Shown here piece after piece: positions 1 through 5,790 of a DNA stretch of 6,123 bases (its first letter is position 1; every line of letters starts with the position of its first letter). The stretch comes from Desulfobacula sp. (GTDB lineage Bacteria > Desulfobacterota > Desulfobacteria > Desulfobacterales > Desulfobacteraceae): contig NZ_JAIOSW010000240.1 in assembly GCF_021107415.1 (NCBI RefSeq), forward strand, positions 1-6,123, given 5' to 3'. Below the pieces are notes generated by a model that was not told the origin of the DNA, did not search any database, and saw nothing but the letters and a program-made list of their open reading frames with translations. Position numbers and translations under genes: made by a program.

Positions 1-877
1 AACTCACCGCCACAACCACCGCCACCATTGCACAGGCTTCTAAGAGCGCAATATCATTATTCAGGGAAGCTTCCAGGAGCAATGCGCCAAACCCTTTATA
101 AGCAAAGAAAAATTCAACAACAATAACACCGGACAACAGCCAGTTGATTTGCAGCATAATGACAGTGAAAGGAGCGATTAAGGCATTACGCAACGCATGC
201 CTGATAATCACCTGCCTGTAGGGGAGACCCTTTAATACTGCTGATCTTATGTACTGGGATGTCATCACTTCAGCCATGGATGCCCGGGTCATACGGGCAA
301 CATAGCCAAAATCATACACCACCAATACCATGGCGGGAAGGATCAGTTGTTTGAACTCAAACCCTCCTGCCATGGAGCTTGTTCCCGGCAGCCACTTTAA
401 ACCAAATACAAAGAGGGCGGAAAAAAATACAGCACTGGCAAATTCCGGTACTGATGTGGTTAAAATGCCAAAAACAGATATGGTTCGATCCAGAATGGAA
501 CCCTCCTTCATTCCGGATAACACACCCAGGGTTAAGGATAAAGGGATCATGATGGCAAAGGTCCAGAAGCCCAGGATGGCTGTATTCCATAACCGCGGTA
601 AGAGTACATCTTTTACCGGGCCTTTGTAGCGGATGGATGTTCCAAGGTTGCCAGTGGCAAAATTACCCAGCCATTTTGCGTAACGCACGATAACCGGCTG
701 GTTATACCCATGCTGATCCCGCCACATCTCCCTTTGTGATTCACTGGAAAAATTACCCAGAACACGGGTGGCAGGATCACCGGTAAGACCTGTTTCCAGA
801 AGTATGAAAAGGATTATCGATACGACAATCATGGTAAAAATCATGAAACCGATTCGCTTTAACAGCAGCAAAACCAT
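1..877 (-). CDS. Peptide-type ABC transporter permease (DppB/OppB family), 3' end cut by window edge
   Basis: Inner-membrane subunit of a family 5 (dipeptide/oligopeptide/nickel-type) ABC importer; it forms half of the translocation channel. The minus-strand frame opens at ATG 877-875, preceded by AAGGAG (883-888) with a 5-nt gap, and stays open for 292 codons to the window edge. The family is usually about 305-340 residues, so only the last part is missing. Visible features are an N-terminal membrane helix (about residues 8-28), a periplasmic stretch typical of DppB (about 29-97), and further hydrophobic helices near 98-121, 134-160, 178-197, 234-256 and 276 onward. The cytoplasmic EAA loop that docks on the ATPase is clear at about 211-235: RSAVLKG, then a conserved His227 and Asn231. 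It lies 80 bp downstream of the solute-binding protein gene on the same strand, so the two are probably co-transcribed. The partner permease and ATPases would lie beyond the left edge. Family assignment is secure; the substrate is unknown. Confidence 0.93.
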   Translation of the reverse strand, partial: MVLLLLKRIGFMIFTMIVVSIILFILLETGLTGDPATRVLGNFSSESQREMWRDQHGYNQPVIVRYAKWLGNFATGNLGTSIRYKGPVKDVLLPRLWNTAILGFWTFAIMIPLSLTLGVLSGMKEGSILDRTISVFGILTTSVPEFASAVFFSALFVFGLKWLPGTSSMAGGFEFKQLILPAMVLVVYDFGYVARMTRASMAEVMTSQYIRSAVLKGLPYRQVIIRHALRNALIAPFTVIMLQINWLLSGVIVVEFFFAYKGFGALLLEASLNNDIALLEACAMVAVVVAVS

Positions 878-911
878 TCTGACTCCTTAAATATAAACGT
901 GACTTTTATCT

Positions 912-942
912 CTGGCAAGAGGGGAAGATCCCCCCTTACCAG
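912..942 (-). other. Intergenic stem-loop between binding protein and permease genes
   Basis: A 31-nt inverted repeat begins 15 nt downstream of the solute-binding protein stop codon. On the minus strand the arms CTGGTAAGGGGGGA and TCCCCTCTTGCCAG pair over 14 positions, two of them G-U, around a 3-nt loop. No U-tract follows (the next bases are AGATAAAAG), so it does not look like a full intrinsic terminator. Comparable hairpins between binding-protein and permease genes in other importers protect the upstream mRNA or reduce downstream transcription, giving excess binding protein. That role is inferred here. Confidence 0.6.
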
Positions 943-957
943 ACATTCTACTGTCAA

Positions 958-2664
958 TTAAGCCAGTGAAACCTTGCGAAAAAGATAGTATCGGGTCGGA
1001 TGCATTTCAAAGCCAACCACATTTTCTGATATTGCGGTGAAAACAGATCGGAAGAAAGGTTGTACCAGGACAGCGTCATCCTGCAGGATTTTTTCAACCT
1101 TCTCCATCTTGACCCGGCGGTCTTCAACATTGAATGTTGCTTCCGCTTCATCCAGGGCGGCATCAAACTTGGGATTATTATAGCTGGATTCATTCCAGGG
1201 TACCCCGGCGCGATAGGCCAGTCCCAGGACCATAACAGCCAGAGGACGGTGGGTCCAGGAGGTGAGACTTAAAGGCGCCTTTGTCCAGACATCCCAGTAT
1301 TGTGCAGACGGCATCACATTCATTTTAATGTTGATCCCGGCTTTGGCAGCATCTTCTTTGAGTACGGCAACGGAATTTTGCTCCCAGACACCATCAGTAT
1401 TTCCCACGTTGCAGGTTAATTCAATGCCATCGGGATATCCTGCTTCTTTCAGCAGTTTTTTCGCACCGGCAATGTCCTGTTTAACAGGAGGAAGTTTAAA
1501 ATACTCGGGATGGATGGTTGCAACATGATGGTGTTCTGCAACAACCCCCAGGCCCTGGTGGGCGATTTTAAGCTGTCTTTCTACATCACAGCATTTTTGA
1601 ACCGCCTTGCGCACGCGGATGTCGTCAAAGGGTTTTTCCGTTACCTTCATACGGATAACGCCGGTTTGCGTGGAGGGAATTGAGACGACCTTAATTCCCG
1701 GAATATTCTTGGCTGCTTCCAATGTTGTCAGATCAAGCATATAAATTCCATCCACCTGTTTTGATGCGATGGCAGCCAGGTAAGCTCCGGCATCCTGGCC
1801 CAGGTCAATGAAACGGATTTCATCAAGAAAAGCTTCGTCACCCCAATAGGGGGCTTTGCGCTTTTTCAATACAGCTATCTCGCCGACTTTGAATTTAGAA
1901 AGAGCGTAGGGTCCGGTACCCACCGGATTTTTAGAAAGATCTCCACCCTCTTTTTCAAAATTGCGGTGAACAATAGCGGTGGGATAGTTGTAAAGATTTT
2001 CAGGAATTGACAGAACCGCTGACTTCAGGTTAAGTCTTACCGTATGATCATCTACTTTTTCCACGGCATTTTTGATCATGCGCTTGATGGGATTGCCTTT
2101 TTTATCTTTCTCGCCCGTCTCTTCAAGCATGGCGTTGAACAATCCCAGGTTGGATGATCCGGTTTTAGGATCCAGCCACCGGGTAAAGTTAAACACCACA
2201 TCATCCGCAATAAAGTCATCACCATTGGACCATTTGACTCCTTTGCGAAGGTGGAAGATCCAGGTTTTCAGATCATCAGATACTTCCCAGCTCTCTGCCA
2301 GATTAGGTCTAGTGATATTATCCGGGCCGGTTTCCACCAGATATTCGACAATATTCCGGGCAACAATAGACTTCTCGGTCCAGGAATATGTGGCCGGGTC
2401 AGCCATTTCCATTACCTGCATACCCCATTTCAAGACGCCGCCTTTTTTCTGGCCGGCATGGGCGGTTGAAATCAGGTCAGGTAAAATATCTTTACCCAGA
2501 ATTGCACTTGCAAGGCCATAGGCAGTGGTTACGGATATACCTAATAAGGTTGTTGTGCGTAAAAATTCACGGCGGGAACATTTACCTTCCGTGAGGCTTT
2601 TTTTCATTTCTTCAACACCGGGATGCACTTTTTTAGTCGATAGTTTATCTTTTTTTTCGGCCAT
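958..2664 (-). CDS. Tat-exported family 5 ABC solute-binding protein (DppA/OppA type)
   Basis: Periplasmic receptor of the importer whose permease follows. I place the start at ATG 2664-2662 (568 residues). An in-frame TTG at 2682-2680 would give 574 residues, but it abuts the Shine-Dalgarno GGGGAGGA, which would then be read as codons, so the ATG is preferred. The N-terminus is a twin-arginine signal: a long charged n-region, SRREFLR at residues 30-36, a hydrophobic core (about 37-57) and a likely cleavage site after AHA (68-70). This implies export in a folded state. SBP_bac_5 hallmarks follow: [14 protein letters not shown] (about 122-135), [20 protein letters not shown] (139-158), [10 protein letters not shown] (246-255), and [11 protein letters not shown] with a later Asp (345-360). 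A histidine-rich stretch, [12 protein letters not shown] (377-388), sits in the second lobe. No lipobox cysteine is present at the mature start. Ligand unknown: family members bind peptides, opines, nickel chelates or other small molecules. The gene is divergent from the GntR regulator, which probably controls it. Confidence 0.93.
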   Translation of the reverse strand: MAEKKDKLSTKKVHPGVEEMKKSLTEGKCSRREFLRTTTLLGISVTTAYGLASAILGKDILPDLISTAHAGQKKGGVLKWGMQVMEMADPATYSWTEKSIVARNIVEYLVETGPDNITRPNLAESWEVSDDLKTWIFHLRKGVKWSNGDDFIADDVVFNFTRWLDPKTGSSNLGLFNAMLEETGEKDKKGNPIKRMIKNAVEKVDDHTVRLNLKSAVLSIPENLYNYPTAIVHRNFEKEGGDLSKNPVGTGPYALSKFKVGEIAVLKKRKAPYWGDEAFLDEIRFIDLGQDAGAYLAAIASKQVDGIYMLDLTTLEAAKNIPGIKVVSIPSTQTGVIRMKVTEKPFDDIRVRKAVQKCCDVERQLKIAHQGLGVVAEHHHVATIHPEYFKLPPVKQDIAGAKKLLKEAGYPDGIELTCNVGNTDGVWEQNSVAVLKEDAAKAGINIKMNVMPSAQYWDVWTKAPLSLTSWTHRPLAVMVLGLAYRAGVPWNESSYNNPKFDAALDEAEATFNVEDRRVKMEKVEKILQDDAVLVQPFFRSVFTAISENVVGFEMHPTRYYLFRKVSLA

Positions 2665-2789
2665 AATTGTATTCCTCCCCAAAAAAAATTATTAAAATGA
2701 AACCGTTTATTAATATTCAAAAAATTACGAAATATTGCAAGTTTATTAGAGATTTCAGGATAAAGTCAAGGAATAAAAAAGTAAAATAA

Positions 2790-2795
2790 ATTATA
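2790..2795 (-). promoter_or_regulatory. Putative -10 box for the transporter operon
   Basis: Read on the minus strand this is a perfect TATAAT. No good -35 lies 16-18 bp upstream (around 2812-2819 it reads CTGGTT-like), so the promoter may be weak or activator-assisted. The implied transcript starts near 2783, leaving a leader of about 120 nt before ATG 2664. The 15-bp palindrome fills the spacer immediately upstream, a position where a bound repressor would block polymerase. Confidence 0.4.
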
Positions 2796-2799
2796 TTCA

Positions 2800-2814
2800 T
2801 TTTGTAATACAAAA
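2800..2814. promoter_or_regulatory. Perfect 15-bp palindrome, probable operator of the FCD/GntR regulator
   Basis: The sequence TTTTGTAATACAAAA is a perfect inverted repeat about the central A2807. Its core TTGTAATACAA fits the pattern TnGTnnnACnA described for FadR-subfamily GntR operators. It lies in the divergent spacer next to a GntR/FCD gene, directly upstream of the transporter's TATAAT, so repression of the transporter by the adjacent regulator is the simplest reading. The site is seen directly; the protein that binds it is inferred. Confidence 0.6.
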
Positions 2815-2862
2815 CCAGATACAGAATTTTTATTCTTTTTAAGCGAGTTCATATGAATCAGG

Positions 2863-2871
2863 TGATATAGT
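2863..2871 (+). promoter_or_regulatory. Putative extended -10 promoter for the GntR regulator
   Basis: TGATATAGT matches an extended -10 (TGn plus a 5-of-6 TATAAT match) and would start transcription near 2878, about 95 nt before the regulator's TTG codon. No recognisable -35 precedes it, which is tolerated at extended -10 promoters. The palindrome TTCATATGAA (2848-2857) occupies its upstream side. A competing candidate is TATAGT at 2925-2930 with TTGCTA at 2904-2909, but that spacing is only 15 bp. Confidence 0.3.
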
Positions 2872-2953
2872 GTCAGGATAGTATTGGACATTTTTAATCT
2901 TAATTGCTAACATTCGAAATAAAATATAGTTTTATAAATTGAATTATGAATTG

Positions 2954-2962
2954 AATACAAAA
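2954..2962 (+). promoter_or_regulatory. Operator half-site repeat ahead of the regulator's RBS
   Basis: AATACAAAA is identical to the right arm plus centre of the 2800-2814 palindrome (2806-2814) and overlaps the edge of the Shine-Dalgarno AAAGGAG of the GntR gene. The left arm is not conserved (GAATTG in place of TTTTGT). It could support autoregulation by roadblock, or be a chance match in AT-rich DNA. Confidence 0.3.
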
Positions 2963-2973
2963 AGGAGTTTGGA

Positions 2974-3672
2974 TTGATCTCAAAAAAGAAAATCAAAAAT
3001 TCCAAGGGCAAAGACCTTACAAGAGAAGCATATAACGATATCAGAAAGATGATTTTTTCAAATGAACTCAAGCCCGGACAAAAAATTCCGTACAGAAGAA
3101 TGGCAGAAGGATTAAACATGAGTTTGACACCCGTTGTCCAGGCCCTGAAACATATGGAATTCATGGGCCTGGTACGCCATGAACAAAATAAGGGATTTTT
3201 TGTTGATAAGGTGACTCCCCAGGAGATTGACGAAGCTTATAAGCTTAGGAGCATCATCGAACCTAAAATGCTGGCCCAGACCATTTTAAACCTTGACGAA
3301 CAAGGTGAAAAAAAGATTAGAATTGCTTTGGATGAATATATTGAGGCCTGTCAAAAAGGATCTTTAAAATTAAAACTAGTGAAAGATATTCAATTTCACA
3401 TGTCCATAGCAGAACTATCAGGTCAAAATTTATCCATTTTAATTCTAAAGTATTTATTTGATTTTCTGTATCTCAGGTTTGGTCAGGAGCTTATATTCTC
3501 ACGTCCTTCAGAAGATTCAACCGATGCCCATACTGCCATATTTAATGCGATTAAATCCAAAGATATTGAAACAGCAGCAAAGGTTCTTGAAAAACATATA
3601 AAAGACATTCATAAAAATGCTTTGGATGGTATTCAAGAGAGGCTTTCAGAAGCGGACGATATTATTTTTTAA
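2974..3672 (+). CDS. GntR-family transcriptional regulator with FCD effector domain
   Basis: A 232-residue DNA-binding regulator, typical length for the FadR/VanR-like FCD subfamily. The start is TTG 2974, preceded by AAAGGAG (2961-2967) at good spacing. The N-terminal winged helix-turn-helix covers about residues 14-80: LTREAYNDIRKMIFSNELKPG, a helix-turn-helix around MAEGLNMSLTPVVQALKHME (43-62), and a wing ending KGFFVDKV (73-80). The all-helical FCD domain follows (about 85-220). It opens with LRSIIEP (91-97), carrying the conserved Arg and Glu, and retains the usual metal/carboxylate pocket set Asp138, His142 (DIQFH), His186 (DAHTAIFNAI) and His208 (EKHI). FCD regulators of this kind generally sense small carboxylates or amino-acid derivatives through a bound metal. 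The gene sits between the divergent transporter and the dapF-methyltransferase operon, and palindrome-related sites occur in all three promoter regions. Its codons are more AT-rich than those of its neighbours. Family call is secure; the effector is unknown. Confidence 0.93.
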   Translation: MISKKKIKNSKGKDLTREAYNDIRKMIFSNELKPGQKIPYRRMAEGLNMSLTPVVQALKHMEFMGLVRHEQNKGFFVDKVTPQEIDEAYKLRSIIEPKMLAQTILNLDEQGEKKIRIALDEYIEACQKGSLKLKLVKDIQFHMSIAELSGQNLSILILKYLFDFLYLRFGQELIFSRPSEDSTDAHTAIFNAIKSKDIETAAKVLEKHIKDIHKNALDGIQERLSEADDIIF

Positions 3673-3789
3673 TTTTCGGTGTAATATCAAATCAGCAATA
3701 CCTATATAATTTCTTGACAAAGTGAATTACATTTTGTATTTGATTTTTCAGGCAGTTTTTTTAACTCCTTAAAGCAGGAAATTATCAAT
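3673..3789 (+). promoter_or_regulatory. Promoter region upstream of dapF-like operon
   Basis: This 117-bp AT-rich spacer has a consensus -35, TTGACA (3714-3719), with TATTTG 17 bp downstream (3737-3742), a weak -10. The 9-base half-site appears inverted as TTTTGTATT (3732-3740) and overlaps that -10. The surrounding CATTTTGTA (3730-3738) is identical to 2798-2806, the left flank of the big palindrome. A looser match, TGTAATATCAAA (3680-3691), resembles the palindrome core with two changes. A TATAAT at 3705-3710 lacks a -35. No clear terminator hairpin follows the regulator gene, so read-through into the operon is also possible. The Shine-Dalgarno for the next gene is AGGAA at 3776-3780. Confidence 0.45.
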
Positions 3790-4653
3790 ATGCAAATCCC
3801 TTGGTTCTCAAATTCTAAAACCGGTTTTATACCATCAGGCAGGCCCTTTGTAAAAATGCATGGACTGCGTAATGATTTTGTCATTGTTGATGGCCGCAAG
3901 GAACCCTACAGCCCCTCTGCAAAAGAAATTATTCACATATGCGACCGCCACGAGGGTATCGGTGCCGATGAATTGTTGATTGTGGAACCGGCTAGAAGCC
4001 ATGGCACATATGCCTTTGTTCGAATTATTAATCCGGACGGACGGGAGGTTGAGGCTTGTGGCAACGCCACTCGATGTATCGGGTGGCTGCTGTTAAAGGA
4101 ATGCAATCAAAAAAAAATCCAAATAGAGACCCTTGGCGGGATGCTGACCTGCGTCCTTGCCGGTGAAAAACAGGTGAGTGTGGAAATGGGAAGAATCAAG
4201 ACCCTTTGGCAGGATATTCCTTTATCACAAGAAATGGACACCCTGCATCTGAATATCGGGACAGGTCCTTTAAATGATCCTGTGGGGATGAATATCGGCA
4301 ACCCTCATGCGGTATTTTTTGTGGAAGATGTGGATACCATTGATTTGCCAAAATATGGGAAAACACTTCAAACCCATCCGCTATTTCCCCAGGAGGCAAA
4401 TATTGGTGTTGCCCAGCTTATCAATTCACAAACACTAAAACTTTCGGTGTGGGAGCGACCCGGCAACATGACAACTGCTTGTGGCACCGGAGCCTGTGTT
4501 GCCGTTGCAGCAGCCCATAGAAGAGGTCTGACCGATAAAAAGCGCATGACAGTGATCATGCCGGCAGGATCTGTGGTGATTGAACTTAAAAGTAATAATC
4601 TTGCTGTCATGACGGGGCCGATAGAGGTTTGTTATGTGGGGTATCTTTCATAA
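3790..4653 (+). CDS. dapF: Diaminopimelate epimerase family protein (DapF-like)
   Basis: Cofactor-independent amino-acid epimerase of two alpha/beta halves, which uses two cysteines as acid and base. The reference reaction is LL-diaminopimelate to meso-diaminopimelate in lysine and peptidoglycan synthesis. At 287 residues, its length is normal. Both catalytic cysteines are visible: Cys90 in EACGNATRC and Cys231 in TACGTGAC. Residues matching the DAP-binding set known from the Haemophilus enzyme are kept: Asn28 (RNDF), Asn81 (NPDG), Asn171 (GNPHAV), Asn204 (EANIG), Glu222 and Arg223 (WERPG). Deviations from the usual motifs include KMHGLRND for KMHGLGND, NPDGREVEACGNAT for NxDGSEAEMCGNG, and ERPGNMT for ERGxGET. 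The N-terminus carries about 20 residues ahead of the KMHG start seen in most DapF proteins; ATG 3790 has AGGAA 9 nt upstream. The gene is 39 bp from the methyltransferase gene and probably co-transcribed with it. It may be the housekeeping enzyme or a paralogue acting on an imported amino-acid derivative. The family is certain; the physiological substrate is not. Confidence 0.9.
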   Translation: MQIPWFSNSKTGFIPSGRPFVKMHGLRNDFVIVDGRKEPYSPSAKEIIHICDRHEGIGADELLIVEPARSHGTYAFVRIINPDGREVEACGNATRCIGWLLLKECNQKKIQIETLGGMLTCVLAGEKQVSVEMGRIKTLWQDIPLSQEMDTLHLNIGTGPLNDPVGMNIGNPHAVFFVEDVDTIDLPKYGKTLQTHPLFPQEANIGVAQLINSQTLKLSVWERPGNMTTACGTGACVAVAAAHRRGLTDKKRMTVIMPAGSVVIELKSNNLAVMTGPIEVCYVGYLS

Positions 4654-4692
4654 TTGTAATATTAAAATATCAAATTTAAGGAGTTATCATAA

Positions 4693-5739
4693 ATGAATGC
4701 AAAAGAAAGAATGGAAGCTGCAATTAATTTAAAGCCTGTGGACAAGGTTCCTAATGCGCCGTTTACTGAAGCACCGGTATGCCGGTATTTTGGTTCTACT
4801 TTTAAGGCTTCCCTTCTTGAAGGCCCGGAGATACTTAAAGCCCATATGAAAAGCCTGGAAGAGTTTAAATTTGACTGGGTGATACTGGGAATGGGCTATA
4901 TAGGTGGAATTATCCCGGAAGCTTTTGACTGTAAGGTCCGTTATCCTGAGGATGTGTTCCCTATTATTGAGAAAACCAGTGTTTTTTCAATGGAGGATGT
5001 AGAGCGTATGGCAAAGAAGAATATGTTCACTAAACGAATGGAAAGTTTCCTTGAAGGGGTCAGGCTCCTTAAAAAAGAGTTAAAGGATGAAGTGCCCATT
5101 GCCTGTGAATATATTTCTCCTTTTACCATTGCAACAAGATTGAGAGGAACAAACGAAATCATGATGGACATGTATGACAACCCTGAGCTTGTGCATGCCC
5201 TTCAGGAAGCCATTGTCCCTTTGGATATCATCATGGGTAAAGCCTTGATTGATGCCGGGGTGGATTATATTTTCTATGGGGCTGACATGGAATGTCCCAT
5301 TCTTTTGTCTCCAAAACATTATAAAGAGTTTGTCCATGAACCCACAACAAAGGTGTGCAATGAATTGTCGGGTTTCGGGGCAAAGGTGCTTCCCCATATG
5401 TGCGGAGATATCGTAAAGACAGGTATTGTAGATATGCTTCTGGAAATGGATATTCACGGCATCATGCCGGGTAACCTTACCCAGGAAAAAGTTCTGGATA
5501 TCCGGGAATTAAAAGAAAAAGTCAAGGACCGCATCTGTATTTTTGACAATATCAATCCCAATGGACCCCTGCTGATCGGCAAACCCGAAGAGGTGGCAAA
5601 AGAAACCCTCGCACACCTTAACAAAGCAAAAGGGATGAGCGGATATATTTTTTCCACGGCAGGAACATCATCTCCTTTCACTCCAAAGGAAAACTATCTG
5701 GCAATGGACAGAAAAGTAATCAATTTTCAATGGAATTAG
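4693..5739 (+). CDS. Uroporphyrinogen decarboxylase-fold corrinoid methyltransferase (MtaA/CmuA-like)
   Basis: A 348-residue protein of the URO-D superfamily, almost certainly a methyltransferase partner of the corrinoid protein encoded next rather than a haem-pathway enzyme. The opening NAKERMEAAINLKPVDKVPN is characteristic of the MtaA/CmuA branch. The zinc motif H-x-C is present as LPHMCGD (His235, Cys237). The third zinc cysteine of MtaA, expected near residue 323-326 in a GC segment before TPKENY, is absent: this part reads STAGTSSPFTP. Other cysteines (30, 80, 138, 201, 222, 282) are not at that position. ATG 4693 is preceded by AAGGAG (4678-4683) with a 9-nt gap. The pair with a separate corrinoid protein resembles a split CmuA, in which both domains are fused. 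Known relatives move methyl groups between corrinoid and CoM, chloromethane or methoxylated compounds; the direction and substrate here cannot be read from sequence. I see no haem biosynthesis genes around it. Confidence 0.88.
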   Translation: MNAKERMEAAINLKPVDKVPNAPFTEAPVCRYFGSTFKASLLEGPEILKAHMKSLEEFKFDWVILGMGYIGGIIPEAFDCKVRYPEDVFPIIEKTSVFSMEDVERMAKKNMFTKRMESFLEGVRLLKKELKDEVPIACEYISPFTIATRLRGTNEIMMDMYDNPELVHALQEAIVPLDIIMGKALIDAGVDYIFYGADMECPILLSPKHYKEFVHEPTTKVCNELSGFGAKVLPHMCGDIVKTGIVDMLLEMDIHGIMPGNLTQEKVLDIRELKEKVKDRICIFDNINPNGPLLIGKPEEVAKETLAHLNKAKGMSGYIFSTAGTSSPFTPKENYLAMDRKVINFQWN

Positions 5740-5790
5740 AAATAACATGATCCTGAAATTCAAACAGGGATAAATCAAGGAGCAAGTAAA

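Larger units (their letters stand above)
2665..2973. promoter_or_regulatory. Divergent intergenic control region (transporter / GntR regulator)
   Basis: This gene-free, very AT-rich 309-bp stretch separates two divergently transcribed genes and must carry promoters for both. It contains the transporter Shine-Dalgarno (near 2673-2680), a TATAAT facing the transporter, a 15-bp palindrome, a 10-bp palindrome TTCATATGAA (2848-2857), an extended -10 facing the regulator, a repeated half-site and the regulator's Shine-Dalgarno AAAGGAG (2961-2967). I see no convincing small ORF, tRNA or structured riboswitch. The predicted transporter leader, about 120 nt, is AT-rich and apparently unstructured. Confidence 0.7.

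Noticed and set aside
330..629. 99-codon plus-strand open frame
   Set aside because: It is antisense to the ABC permease, whose membrane helices and EAA loop are clear; the plus-strand product has no recognisable motif.
2072..2521. 149-codon plus-strand open frame
   Set aside because: It lies entirely antisense to the well-supported solute-binding protein, shows no family motifs and has low-complexity shadow-like composition.
2665..2783. Riboswitch (for example cobalamin) in the transporter leader
   Set aside because: The leader is AT-rich with no conserved B12-box-like sequence and no extended stems that I could find.
2907..3164. 85-codon minus-strand open frame across the regulator start
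   Set aside because: It overlaps the winged-helix coding region of the GntR gene and part of the AT-rich promoter, and its composition looks like chance.
3661..3760. Intrinsic terminator after the regulator gene
   Set aside because: T-runs are present, but no GC-rich hairpin precedes them; the only pairing found (ATCAAAT with ATTTGAT about 50 bp away) is short and AT-only.
5080..5457. 125-codon minus-strand open frame
   Set aside because: It is antisense to the URO-D-type methyltransferase, His/Cys-rich as expected of a reverse-frame shadow, with no recognisable domain or convincing ribosome binding site.
4693..5739. Haem-pathway uroporphyrinogen decarboxylase (HemE)
   Set aside because: The H-x-C zinc motif, the MtaA/CmuA-like opening and the adjacent corrinoid protein point to methyl transfer; no haem biosynthesis genes are nearby.
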